A stretch of DNA of 64,000 nucleotides from NCBI GenBank assembly GCA_039583875.1, contig CM077162.1, positions 109,773,808 to 109,837,807 on the forward strand. The letters are read 5' to 3'. The DNA comes from Platanthera guangdongensis. Lineage: Eukaryota; Streptophyta; Magnoliopsida; Asparagales; Orchidaceae. The number at the start of each line of letters is the position of its first letter. Position 1 is the first letter of the stretch. Shown here in pieces: positions 10,185 to 20,720 of this stretch. The translations under genes were made by a program, and so were the position numbers. A model generated the notes under the pieces. The model was not told where the DNA came from. It was given only the letters and a program-made list of their open reading frames with translations, and did no database searches.

Positions 10185-11984
10185 CTAATCGCTCGATTTA
10201 AGCTTCTTAGTCGCAGGAGAATCCAAATCACCGCCATTGCCGATATCGACGGGGGATTCAGTGTATCCGCTGTTGGTCGCTGAGCTCCCTGAACCGCCAG
10301 AAGTTGTCGAGTCTGGCCGCGCGGTCTCAGATTCTTGACCGCCGGACTCAGACGATGTGCGTGCACTTGGGCTTCCCTGGCCGCCCTCTACCTCGACGTC
10401 TTCCTCCACCTCGCCGACTTCTTCCCCGACCTTGCTCTTGCCCTTGATCGGCCTGTAGACGTCGGCCACCTGCTCTTTCAGGGTGGGGTAGATGTCGGCG
10501 CAAGTAAAATCGGTGAAGCCGGTCGCGAAGCCGCCAAGGTCCCGGAGGCGGTTAAGCGCTCCATCAATTCCCTGGACGAGTTGCGGGAAGACTTGGTCTT
10601 GGAAGATGGGGTTGGCCGGGTTGTACATTTCCTGCAAACAAAAGATAAATGTAAGGCCGCGCGGTTACATAATGCTAACCGCACGAGTAACGGTAATGTC
10701 TTACCGCCTCCCTTTCCTTTAGTCGCTTGTTCTCTTCTTGTTGTTCCTTTAACTGCCCCTTCAGGCCGATGTTTTCCTTCATTAGTTGCTTGTAGGCAAG
10801 GCCCATGAAGTGACTTGTCACGAAGCTCCTTGCCCCGACTTGCGCGGCTAGCCGCGGCAGGTCGTCTGGTGGAACTCGCCGCATCGCCTTCAAGTTGCGC
10901 TTGCCGTACATCGCGCCGCCAACCACGCTCGCGTGGCGGCTTACTTCTTCTCCCCCCCAGTAGGGGAGGGCGGTGGAGATCGTCACTGACTTGCCGTCCG
11001 GACTCCACTGCAAGGCCGGATCGCCGTGAAGGTCCTTCAGGCTGCTGCCAGTTCCTTGCAGCATAAACTCTCCAGAGGAGGCCGACTCCTCCTCCTCCAC
11101 AACCCGCGCCGGCTTGGCACGCCTCGCTCTCTTCTCTCTTTGAGCAAGAGTCAGGCCGCCAGGAGTTTTGCGGCTTGTTCAGCGGGACCGCCACAGCAGC
11201 TGCAAAGATAAAGGCAAAGTTAGTTTCCAGTCCGTGCGGCTAAGATATCAGGTCGGCCGGCTTGGAGCTTACTGTCTTCCGCCTCTATTCCTACTAGCGA
11301 CGGCAATAGCGGGATGTAGTGGTTTACATCAAGCCGCTCACCTTTGAAGAAGTTATAGATCTCCTTCTCAATGCCGTCCAAGCCGCTGCTGCCAAAGGCG
11401 GCCTCTTCGCGGATCTGGGGGTCGACTGGCAGCAACCCCAGGTTTCCCTCGAATATGAGAAACCGCTCGGACCAGTTCGCGATCTTGTTCGCCAGGTTCA
11501 CTATCTTCAGCCCTCTGCAGCCGAAGTAGAGGTGCCCCCGGAAGATCTTTGACCCGCAGTCCGGGATAGACCGCACCGAAAAGCATTCTCGGAAGAGCCT
11601 CATAGAGAAGCGGACTCTTTCCGACCTCAGGTAGGAGATGAAGCTGTATATGGCGGCTATCGAGTTTGGGGGTAGTTGTCCGGGCACAACTCTGCAGTGG
11701 TCGAAGACCGCTACGGCCTCCATCATGACCGGGAAGCTGAAGCCGCAGTCAAAGTGGTCGATCGGGACCGCTATCTGGTTTGTGTGCGAGGAGTTAATCC
11801 GCTCGTCCTGTCGGGGAAGCCGCGCGACCAGCGGACTTCCCTGCATGTGCTTTTTAACGAAATCCTCCAGCTCGGCTTTTGTAAGCCAGCATTCCTTGTG
11901 ATCAGCAGAGTGGAAAGCGGAGGCCGCGTCAGTCCTAACCGCAGTGGCCTTGTCAGACTGCGACGACTTGGACTTAGCCCGCAT
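10185..11984 (-). CDS. Antisense Tat-type gene with a putative gypsy-type transposon (Transposase_28-like) domain, three exons
   Basis: Exon 1 runs from the ATG at 11984 to 11273. It contains a domain I recall as the plant 'putative gypsy type transposon' family: LPRQDERINSS, GFSFPVMMEAV, PGQLPPNSIAAIYSFI, MRLFRECFSVR, KIFRGHLYFG, NWSERFLIFEG. A GTAAGC donor and TTTGCAG acceptor define intron 11200-11272. Exon 2 (to 10705) ends in a coiled coil (MKENIGLKGQ, KEQQEENKRLKERE). Intron 10632-10704 has GTAAGA and TTTGCAG. Exon 3 (10631-10185) starts EMYNPANPIF and ends in an acidic Ser/Gly tail with ATKKLKSSD. Both introns are 73 nt. Exons 2 and 3 join in frame. Exons 1 and 2 are one base out of phase, so a frameshift or another splice site is needed. 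A perfect TATA box lies 38 bases upstream. Biochemical role unknown. Confidence 0.6.
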
Positions 11985-12021
11985 CCTTTTAGATTTGTGA
12001 TGAAATCTCCGGGGTCAGCGC

Positions 12022-12029
12022 TATTTATA
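12022..12029 (-). promoter_or_regulatory. TATA box of the antisense gene at 10185-11984
   Basis: CTATAAATAG reads on the minus strand. It ends 38 bases before the ATG at 11984, so a start site 25-30 bases downstream would leave a very short 5' leader. Confidence 0.6.
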
Positions 12030-12036
12030 GAAAATC

Positions 12037-12538
12037 TGTGAATGTACAGTGCCCAACGTCAAATCGCGGCTAGTCGTTACGCCGCGCGGCCTAAGCCCGC
12101 TGGAAGTACCGATCAACTTAATGACCAAACCGCAGTTTAGTCCGTCAGTCCGCACGGCTATATACCTGTACTTAGAATAATTCTATGGCGAATCATGTGG
12201 GCATCAAATATTCAAGCCGACGCTCTGTTCGCCAGACCGCGCGGCTACTATCCTATACTTGAAATTTTTCAGAACCAAGCAGCAGGCATGTGGATTATAA
12301 ATACAAACCGCATAGGCCGCATTCAGTTCGCAGCATAATAAAATACAGCAGTTTACAACAATCAAATAGTTCAACATCCAGAGAAAAAATATATATTACA
12401 ACATAATATTCAAATGTCCGCGCGGCTTGGTTCACTCAAGTCGCTCAGGATCGCTTGTCGTCTTCCGGCCTGTCTCGTCCTATGTGAGCGACCTGTTCAC
12501 CGGTCTGAACAATCGCAACGTACACCTGGCTAACCAGA
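12037..12538. other. Spacer between the two antisense genes
   Basis: No supported gene. The spacer holds three exact CCGCGCGG octamers (12082, 12237, 12418) and several near copies. It would contain the polyadenylation region of the gene at 12539-14515 and the upstream promoter of the gene at 10185-11984. Part of a minus-strand frame at 12445-12640 (LHALHNLVSQVYVAIVQTG) looks protein-like. It may be the true C-terminus of the upstream antisense gene after a frameshift. Confidence 0.5.
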
Positions 12539-14515
12539 TTATGAAGCGCATGCAGAGACCGATGAACCCGCACCGTGTCGCGTTCCACTCTCGCAAATGG
12601 GATCATTGGGATCCCCTGACCCCCCGAGCCCTCTAGGAACTGCGAACTGTCTAGGCGCCGCGGCCTCCGGTGGATTTGAAGTCTCGCCAGAGGCCGGGCG
12701 GCCAGTACCCGGCAACTCTCCAGAAGTTGGTAGAGCAGGCCGCTGTTCTCCGCCGGTCTCTGCTTGCAGGTCTTGGTTCTCGCCGCCTTCAGCATGTGGG
12801 ATCTCTTCTCTGTCTCCTTCCAGCCGCGTGGCCATCAGCAAATACTTCTCCGCCCTTTCCTTCTCCAAGGCGACCTACATCTCAGCAATCTTCGCCTCCG
12901 CGGTTTCTATCGCGGTCTGGAACCTGGCGGTCTCTTCTTCCCTCGCGGTCTGGAGCCTGGCAGTCTCTTGCTCCATCGCTGACTTCAACCTCATGGTTTC
13001 CTGCTCGAACGCAGTTTGCAACCTTGTGGTGTCTTGCTCCAGGGTGGTTTGCAACTCTTGTATCCTTTTTTCCGCGGCCTCCTGAACAACCCGCTGCTCT
13101 TTGTCTTTAATCCGCAGGGTTTCCGTGGCCGCGTTCAAAGCCTCCTGCAGAGTACTGACGTCTTTCTGGAAGTCGGCCATCTCCTTCTCGCGAACACTTG
13201 GAGGCGGAGGCGGTGGCAGCATAGACAAAAATGACGTCAAGTCGCCCGGTTGCATCTCGGTCTCCGGTACACTTGTAGAAGAGAAACCGCAGTCAGGTTC
13301 AGCCGGATTGTTGCGAGGTTCTAGTAAGGAAATCGGTTGGATAGGACCGCCGGTTTGATGTTTATCTCCTCCAGAGGCCGCGGTTTCGATTTTAATCACT
13401 GGCCGCCGGAGCCGTTCAGGATCTATCCTCTGTAGCTTTTCTTTCCATAGCTGCTCGGCTTCCTTAGCTCGGCTTTTCAGTTGAGCCATGGTCAGGAAAA
13501 AGCTGGCCGGCGGATTTAATATTATATTCGCCCCCTTCTTCCTTGACCGCGACTTGTAGAATTTAATAATTCGCCTAACGCCCCGGTGTTTACCTTGCAG
13601 CAATGGAAGTGTGGTCGCCACCGGCTTCTCGGCGATCAGTTTCTTCATCTCCTCCATCTTCTCGCGAAGCTTCAGTTTCTCGGCTCCTTCAGAAGCCGCA
13701 GAAGCCGGTTCGCCAGGCTTCTCCCCAATAACCTGGATATCGGGGCGGTCAACCTCCTCAGAAGCCGCTGGTGTCGACAATAGCGCGTCTTGCCGCTGGA
13801 GGGTCTCCATACCCTTCAGGAGCTCACTGAGCGAGTCGCTAACCGCAGGCGTACTCTCCAGTTCGCTCGGCTTGTAATCCGGTGTATTCGGGTTCTCGGG
13901 TACCTCCTTCTCGCGCGGCCTGTGTTGTAGACTGTCCGCTCCGGTCTTTTCAGAAATGTTCCGGTTTCTGACGTGCAACTTCCTCATCTTCCTCTTCATC
14001 CTTTCTTCAAGGGTTTCGCGCCTCTCCTTCTGTCGTTTCAAGGAACCGAAAACCTTTTCAGTCCGCTTGTGCTGTTCGCCCAAAATCTGTTCGGTCTCCA
14101 GCACCTTCTCCGGCACGTTGTCGTCCACAACGATTACGTCGACCTTCTCCTGCAATTCGGACGGTTTCCCAGATTCAACACTTTTCTCCTCCGTCCCACC
14201 GATTTTTAGCAGTGGTTCTCCTGATGGAGAGAAAGTCAGGTCGAAGGATTTGGCAATTCCGGCTTGTGATGAAGCAGTCTTTGAAACCGCTTTGGGATCT
14301 ACTGCGGCCTGCGATGATCCGCCGACGGTCTCTGTCGGCCTCTTTTTAGGTCCAGAAGCCGTTGAAGTCTCCGGCTTCTCAATCTTCTTGGCAGGCTGCC
14401 GGGCAGAATCATGCGAGTTCTCGCTCCAGCTTTGCTTCTTTTCTGGCGGTTTCTTGTTGCGTGCTAACATTGAAGACATAACGTCCATCTTGTGAAAGAT
14501 CGCGTCGGCTTGCAA
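12539..14515 (-). pseudogene. Antisense Tat-type gene encoding a long coiled-coil protein, one internal TAG
   Basis: The ATG at 14515 opens 546 codons to a TAG at 12875-12877. The same frame continues without a break to 12539 (LEKERAEKYLLMATRL), so the intact protein would be about 658 residues. The N-terminal part is Lys/Ser-rich and low complexity (KKPPEKKQSWSEN, KKRPTETVGG). A basic stretch follows (EERMKRKMRKLHVRNR), then IIKFYKSRSRKKGANIIL and LKSRAKEAEQLWKEKL, a proline run (LPPPPPPSV), and a long coiled coil with a repeated ETARLQTA motif. I do not recognise the family. A TATA box 74 bases upstream suggests its own transcript. It is paired with the antisense gene at 10185-11984, as extra antisense ORFs are in some Tat-lineage elements (recalled). 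The C-terminus is uncertain. Confidence 0.6.
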
Positions 14516-14588
14516 AATGCTGACCGCAAGTGGCGAGTAGCGACCTGTGGCTCGGCAGGGATCTTGAAGAATGTCAAGGGCCAGGGGA

Positions 14589-14595
14589 TTTTATA
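14589..14595 (-). promoter_or_regulatory. TATA box of the antisense gene at 12539-14515
   Basis: CTATAAAATCC reads on the minus strand, with 73 bases between the box and the ATG at 14515. It lies outside the probable LTR (14664-15341), so this promoter is distinct from the LTR promoter. Confidence 0.55.
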
Positions 14596-14663
14596 GACGA
14601 CGATGAGGCAGTCGCGGTCTCCGGCTTAGTTCTACATTTTCGAAGTTTTTTGGAAACTTAAAA

Positions 14664-15341
14664 ATGTGCGGGGATTATGATAAGCCCGGAATCCGCGACC
14701 TGTCCGCGCAGCTTTCCAGACCGGGCGGACTGAGTGTTCAAGCCGCCAAGCCTCCCAAGCCGGGCGGTCTCCATGCTAGTCCGCTGCCAACGGCGACCCT
14801 GCTCAACAACAAGGCTCCAGGACCCAGCCGTCAGCTCGCCAGGAGGAATCCGCCAGGCTGCGCGGCTACCTTCCTTTCTTGTTTCTTTCTCTTTTGTTTC
14901 CCCTCACCTCTGCCCGGTTCTCCTGTACCCCGGGCAACCGGTAACTTTAGCCCTGCCCGCTTGGGCAGGCCCCCGAGCCTATAAATAGGGGGAGGGTGCA
15001 CTCTCCAAGACACGCTGACTGGGATCCAGGAGCTCGCCTGTTAAGAGTTGCGGTCTCAAGTCTAATGTTTTGCGGCTTGTAGTCCGGCCGGCTTCCTCTT
15101 TTCCCTTTCGTGTAACTGTTTCCCATTTTAAGTAAAGGAAAGCCCGCCGCAAGAGTGGCATTTAAGCCGCGGCGGGCGAACTCTGCTGTTGCCGCTGCCA
15201 GCGGCCCCCTTTTCCGGTCCTTTAGCCGCGACCGCTAGTAACCGATTGGTCGACAGTCTTCTCCTTTCCTCCCCTATTCCCCGGTGTTCGAACCGTTAGC
15301 TGGTGGTGCCCGGCTCCCTGTCCGTTTTCGTGCATCAACAT
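14664..15341 (+). repeat. Probable 3' LTR of the Tat-type element
   Basis: The candidate runs from TGTGCGGGGATT to GTGCATCAACA. It is GC-rich and has a plus-strand TATAAATA at 14980-14987 about 360 bases before its end, as expected for a promoter-bearing LTR. A perfect CTGCCC/GGGCAG stem lies just upstream of the TATA box (14953-14968). The left edge is uncertain because no clear polypurine tract precedes it. No matching 5' LTR is in the window. The sequence to the right (from 15342) is unrelated AT-rich coding sequence, which supports the right edge. Confidence 0.5.
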
Positions 15342-16418
15342 GAGTTACCTGAGGAGCCTGAAAGTGAGGATGTCCCAAGTGTTATTGTCGATGAATTAGC
15401 TTATGAGTGGCAAATATATTTGGATGATTTTATTGTTGAGAACCTGAAAACTATTTCTTTAACGTTATCACCAGTTCATAAAGCTCAAATTGAATTAGAA
15501 ATTTTGTCGGGTTCGATTTTGCCAATTTCTGAGACTTTTACTGACTCTGATTCGGATGTCGTTTCTAGTGTGTTGGAAGAAATTCCAATCAAGGAAGTTC
15601 TATTTTTGGACGATTCTTTGGTTTTACACCCGGACGAGAATTCTTCGATGTCGTCACCATTGGGTGAAATTTATACTGTTTTGGATGTTATCTCGGGATT
15701 GATTTTGCCGACCCTTCCTCCTGACTATTTGCCGACATTAGTTGACTTACTAGTACATGGAACCGATAGTCCTTGTCTGAATTATTGTGTCACGCCCACT
15801 TTATTAGTTCCTACATTGGCGTTGTCTCATTGTATAAATATTCCTAACTTGAGCGCAGTGGTATTTGGACTGTACACCGCACCCCGTAGATCTACCTACG
15901 TGTTAAATTTGACTTTTCATTATTATGCATGTACATCTATGATTCTATCCTCGACTACGACTTATTTTGATTCTTTGGCAATTGTGCCTCTGGATGTAGT
16001 GTCCCCTAGATATACTTATATACCACCCCCGGTTGCACGTATTTACCCACCGCCTTATGATGACCCATATTTCCATACATTAGTGACCACAGTAAGGCAC
16101 CTTGAGTTATATCGTTCGCACATCTTTTCACATACGGGAGCGTCCAACTTTATTATTTTCGATGAGCAGTTCTCCTTGGCATATCTTCATGCCAAGCGTG
16201 AAAATATTAAATATAAAATTAGAACTGCAAATTTGGAGCCTACAAAAATCATCCTTAATTATAAGGCTCCTATGCCCCCTCACTTAACCCCTTTGTCCTT
16301 CGTATTTGGGTTGAGTCATGTAGAACATGGGCTCACTCCTCACGGTAGTAAGATACTTAGGCGCACATTTAAAAAAGTAATCACTCAATTTGCATCCTAT
16401 TTCTTACATGCAAGCTTA
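15342..16418 (+). CDS. Unrecognised open frame fused to a chromovirus integrase tail
   Basis: About 360 codons are open without a stop, in the same frame as the integrase C-terminal part that follows. The start is not defined: the frame enters from the Tat-type LTR (stop at 15297) and the first in-frame ATG is near 15649. The protein is acidic and hydrophobic (VIVDELAYEWQIYLDDF, SETFTDSDSDVVSS, LDDSLVLHPDENS), then rich in Tyr/Pro (YTYIPPPVARIYPPPYDDPY). I recognise no domain. It is oddly intact in a region where all other frames are broken, and AT-rich, unlike the GC-rich Tat segment to its left. It may be a rapidly evolving part of the same chromovirus, a captured sequence, or an accidental opening. 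Confidence 0.4.
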
Positions 16419-17208
16419 TCACCAAATGAGATCGTCCACATGTATAAAACACCTGTGCATGTTGACTTGCTTTTGTTATCGCCATATTATAGGTCAAGTA
16501 AATTCGCACAAGATTTTGCCTCTCATGTTCAAAATTTTTATAAGCACATTAGTGAAGCGCTAGACTCACATTATACATCTTATCAATTTCATGCTAACAT
16601 ACATAAAAGAGAGTCTCACTTTAAGGTTGACGATTTAGTTTTGGTGCGTTTCGTCCCTGAACGGATGCCTTCGGGCACTATAGAAAAGTTGGCGAATCGG
16701 CGAGCTAGACCTTTTCAGATATTAAATATATTAGGAGAAAACACATATCTTATGAAGTTATCCACTGATTGGGATATTTTCCCTATTTTTAATGTTTCTG
16801 ATTTAACGCCACATGTTTCTCCACCACTTGAATTATTTGCTTGTCAGTTTAGTTCTACAACATTTCCTAATGGGTTGGGGGTGAGTTTGTTTTTGGATCG
16901 CTCTCGTCATCGGTCTTCACTGGAGATACGTTGGTTGTTGATGTAGTAATTTTTGTCCTTTTTTGCCTAATGCTTTTCCAAGGATCCCCAGGACCACCTT
17001 TTTGCATGAAAGGATACTCCAAGATGAAGTGATCTCCTCCCCACGTGGTGATGTTTGCCGCTACTTGATTCGATGGCGTCATCGTCCGGCCTCCGAAGAC
17101 ACTTGGTTTCTTGATTCGGAGGTGGCTATTATGGATGATGCTCTCCTGCACCGGTACATTCAGATCAACGCATCGGAGATGAGTACTTTTGAGCTGGGGA
17201 GAATTGAT
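16419..17208 (+). pseudogene. Chromovirus integrase C-terminus and chromodomain, frameshifted
   Basis: From SPNEIVHMYKTP the frame matches the integrase tail of the complete chromovirus at 33914-41259: ANIHKRESHFKVDDLVLVR, ERMPSGTIEKLA, FNVSDLTPHVSPP. It stops at 16946. The next block lies in another frame (16963-17208): AFPRIPRTTFLHERI, CRYLIRWRHRPASEDTW, ASEMSTFELGRID. This is the same chromodomain type as in the complete element (YRFLIRWHDRPPSNDSW, EWGRID). One frameshift between 16800 and 16960 separates them. The integrase core, RNase H and RT are absent, replaced by the unrecognised frame upstream. Confidence 0.75.
17191..17204 (+). promoter_or_regulatory. Polypurine tract inside the chromodomain codons
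   Basis: GAGCTGGGGAGAAT encodes E-L-G-R-I and directly precedes TGATTGAGACG, the LTR start. The complete element at 33914-41259 has the same arrangement, with codons for E-W-G-R-I-D. Confidence 0.65.
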
Positions 17209-17920
17209 TGAGACGTTGCTAATGCGGCCGCCAATGATCCCCGTATAAGAGAGTTCGTGGATTGGGACGATCGTTGCCGCAAGCTTGAGGATGGAACTCT
17301 ACCACGACGCCAATGCCGCTGTCACTATTAAATAAAATATATAGTTATAAATTAAATAATTATAATTATATATCTTATCAAATTATTATTATTTTATCAA
17401 TTTGTATTTTAGCAATTTTATTTTAAAATATTTTATTTCATGCATTTTATTATATTGCATTTTTTGTATTGTTTAAATTTCATGTAATGATGGGTGCCTA
17501 TTACCATCATAATATCATTTTGAATTTTGAATAGAGGAAATTGAGTGGTGTAGGCTATATATAGCCATGTATTGTATCATTTTGATTGGAGAATGAATGA
17601 TAAGAATTTGAATACCTAAATCTTTCTTGACATCTTTTCCCCCTATGTCCCCTCTCTCCCTCTTGGAAATTTCGGCTCCTCCTCCTCCTCCCCTATCTTT
17701 GGCCGCTGGCCACCTCTCTTCCCCTCCCTCTATTCGGCCTCCTCTCTACCACCTCCTCCCTCTCCTTTCATCTTTAAGGAAAAAAAACCCCCCTCCTTGC
17801 ATCATCAAGTTTGGCCAACCCCAAGCCACCAACCACCATCACCTTCACAAAAGCCGACCACCATCACCCTCACAAGAAAACCGACCACTCTCCTTCCTTC
17901 TAAATCCAACCACCCATACC
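17205..17920 (+). repeat. 3' LTR of the chromovirus, left fragment, split by a later insertion
   Basis: It starts TGATTGAGACG after the polypurine tract. The first part still looks like former coding sequence (RIREFVDWDDRCRKLEDG). An AT-rich stretch follows, then a TATATATA box at 17556-17563 and a long C-rich R/U5 stretch (17630-17900). It is cut at 17920 by the minus-strand Tekay-type element. The other part should resume at 29808, where AAATTCGGCC-type sequence begins. Confidence 0.6.
17916..17920. repeat. Target-site duplication, left copy (ATACC)
   Basis: ATACC abuts the left LTR end. ATACT abuts the right LTR end at 29803-29807. Four of five bases match, the difference being a transition. 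Confidence 0.7.
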
Positions 17921-18936
17921 TATCACAACCCGCATTTTCACAGTAAATAAGGCTTATCAGAGTAAGGGAAAATGCGCATCATGATGCCACGTCAGCAGGG
18001 GATAACTGCGGACACTCAGGCAGACACCAAGCTGATCATGAAGAAAGTTTCCTTTTTTAAGTTATTTTAAGGAAAATCAGTTAAGTGCAAAAGTTAGTCG
18101 TATCCATCTGCTTAGTGGCTCATCTAGTACACAAATTAAAATATATTATACGCTGCAGAAAAATACTTGTTTAGATTAACCCAAACTTCCTACATGAGTT
18201 TAAATGTCCCTAAAGGACAACTCATGCCATGCAACACTCTAAATTTATTATAGTAGGAAAAATAGCTTTTACGGTCGCAAAAAATAACATGTTAGAGTTT
18301 CAAAATTATGCGATGCATGAAATATTAGTAGTAGATTTTATATTTGAAAATACCTAACGTGCATTCCTAACATAAATCCTCCCAGAGAACAAGTAAGCCA
18401 CATCCCCATTTAAATAAATGAGAAACTAGCAAGTATTGAACAACTAACAAATCTGTGGGCACCAACAAGCTGACACGAACCCACGAACAAAAGTATGTCT
18501 GAACTAGTAAACTAAACCAACAACAAACTACCTCGCTTTGACGAGGCAACAACCACGGCCAACACTGCCACCAGAAACCCAACACCAGCACTGCTAACTG
18601 CTACTGCTCTGAACCTGAGGCATTCCAAAAACAGAACACCTCAGCAAGAAGGTACAAGCGGTGGCAGGAAAAGTAATAAACCAAAATAAACAAAGGGTCA
18701 ACAAGGGTACCAACCCAAGACCAAAAGTACTGAAGTAAAGTACAAAAGAAAACAGGGCATCAACAGGAAAAGAACTCCTACGTAACTTGTCACGTTCAAC
18801 AAGGGTGCACTAGATGCACAAGGCTATAAGGTGACTACATAAATATTTCTCAAGAAAGAAAATACAAAACCTTCATTGAAAGAAAATACAAAACCTTCAT
18901 TAGGCACCTATGGTCGACTCTACCCAAAAAAATGGC

Positions 18937-19056
18937 GAAGTGGTCACTCTTGGACACACCACCCAAAAACACAGGCGAAGTGGTCACTCTTGGACACACC
19001 ACCCAAAAATACAGGCGTAGTGGTCACTCTTGGACACACCACCCAAAAACAAACGG
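18937..19056 (-). repeat. Three tandem 40-bp units in the 3' LTR
   Basis: Each unit contains GTGGTCACTCTTGGACACAC followed by CACCCAAAAACACAGGC. The last differs slightly and a decayed fourth unit precedes them. The same block is in the other LTR at 27543-27660. Confidence 0.85.
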
Positions 19057-19894
19057 AAATATTATCCGTCTAACTGCGAGGGAGTCTCATACTCTCCACC
19101 ATACACCGCAGACATCCAAAAACCAGGTAGACTTCCACAGGGCACAAATGAAGGTAACAAACACCGCGGAGGTGGAATCGTCCACTAACTCCCGCATTCA
19201 AGAAACCCGAAGAAACCACAACACAAATACCTCGAGATTTGGCTCGACGGATTCTACTTGACATTACCGAACTCAAGACGCGGTTGATCAACCTTTAGGA
19301 GCAATTTACAGTACTAGATAAATTCTAACGTGCTAAATAATGAAAGCTAAAACATGCATAGCCATCATTAAACCATACCAGGAACAATTAACCAAACCAG
19401 TCAAAATCGGGCTTTCCAAGACAACACCTTACAACAACAAGGGATCGTTGAAACGATTAAGCATAACAGCGATTTGGAAGAATAAGCGCAGAGAATTTAA
19501 AGAACATGAAAGTATAGTCGTTACCATCAGATCGGACAAAGACAAATGAGGGGAAAACCACCACTTGCCTTAGTTTTCCAGAAAAGTCCTCTGAATCGCT
19601 CCACGTCGTAGATCGGGGCAAAAGACTGCTGGAGGAGTTGAAATCTAGGCAAAAAGGGTCGAAAAGGGGATTAGGGCCGAAAAACCATAGCGAGAAAATC
19701 TCAGGAAACGGGGAAGAAATTACCACGAGGGCGAAGCTCTCGACAAGAGCTTTCCAAATCTACAACCGGTTTGAAATTTCGAGCACCGGAGCACCGCCAA
19801 CGGCCACAGGAAGGAATAAGGACGAACAACCTCTATCTCGCTCATGCCGCTCTGGTTCGGTATGGAAAAGAATCGGAGAGGAAGATGAAGAAGG

Positions 19895-19902
19895 TATTTA
19901 TA
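19895..19902 (-). promoter_or_regulatory. TATA box in the 3' LTR
   Basis: GTATAAATACC on the minus strand, conserved in the other LTR at 28503-28510. It probably marks the U3/R boundary region. Confidence 0.7.
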
Positions 19903-19974
19903 CTAAAGGTGATAACAAGAAGAACAACAAAATAAACCGGGTTTGGCTGAACTAGATTTTTTGAGACAGGAGGG

Positions 19975-20385
19975 AAAGAGTTACTCGAGTAACAGAAGAC
20001 CTACTCGTGTAGCTCACTACGACCACCCGAGTAACAGAGATATACTTGAGTAGTACATTACAACTACTCGAGTAACGGAGACCTACTCGTGTAGTTCATT
20101 CCAACTACTCGAGGAACAGGCAAAAAATTACTTGGGTAAATCAATGCAACCACTCGAGTATAGAAGACCTAGTCGAGTAGTTCAATACCACTACTCGAGT
20201 GACAGAAGTCCAACTCGTGTAGTCACAACCACTCGAGTAACAAAAACCTACTCGTGTAGCTCATTACATCCACTCGAGTAACAAAGAAGGAGTACCCGTG
20301 TATAAGGGAATTATACGAGTAAGGCACTGGGATTACTCGAGTACAAGGCAATTACACGAGTATCAGCATGGGAAAATAACTCGAG
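19975..20385 (-). repeat. Array of about 41-bp CTCGAGTA repeats in U3 of the 3' LTR
   Basis: About nine imperfect units alternate ACTACTCGAGTAACAGA with CCTACTCGTGTAGCTCA. The core ACTCGAGT is a palindrome. The array lies directly upstream of the TATA box in LTR orientation. Its counterpart is 28578-29000. Confidence 0.8.
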
Positions 20386-20499
20386 TACAAGGGAAGATCC
20401 ACTCGACGAAATCTGTTCGAAAATCATCGAACTCAAATTGAAAATCGTCGAACTCAACACGAAGATCCGCTAGACCTACAGCAAGCTCCGCTCGATGAT

Positions 20500-20720
20500 T
20501 CGTCGAGCTCAGCATGACAATCGTCGACCTCAACACAGCGCCCAAAGACAATGACAATCGTCGAGCTCTGCTCGACGATCGTCGACCGCACCACAGCGCC
20601 CAGAGAAAATGACAATCGTCGAGCTCCGCTCGACGATCGTCGAACGCACCACAACGCCGAGAGAAAATGACAATCGTCGATCTCCGCTTGACGATCGTCG
20701 AACCCGACACAGCGCTCAGG
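20500..20720 (-). repeat. Array of 58-bp palindromic ATCGTCGAGC repeats in U3 of the 3' LTR
   Basis: About four units of 58 bases. Each contains an inverted repeat ATCGTCGAGC / GCTCGACGAT separated by a few bases, followed by CACAGCGCC. A shorter related series begins near 20400. The counterpart is 29100-29345. Confidence 0.8.

Noticed and set aside
10478..11194. Arg/Ser-rich minus-strand frame overlapping exon 2 of the antisense gene
   Set aside because: It is in phase with exon 1, but the overlapping frame gives a coherent coiled coil and joins exon 3 in phase, so the other frame is the better reading.
12292..12300. Plus-strand TTATAAATAC as a promoter
   Set aside because: No plus-strand gene or LTR structure follows it; it lies in the spacer between two minus-strand genes.
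12597..14495. Plus-strand open frames opposite the coiled-coil gene
   Set aside because: They are antisense shadows of the GC-rich minus-strand ORF, with biased Ser/Phe/Leu content and no start context.
18937..19056. Possible CRISPR-like array
   Set aside because: Units are directly adjacent without unique spacers, lie within an LTR, and the setting is a plant nuclear genome.
18876..19261. An open frame with Trp-Thr-His-His repeats, conserved at 27482-27867
   Set aside because: It is the translation of the three 40-bp repeat units and their flank inside the LTRs. It is conserved only because the two LTRs are copies.
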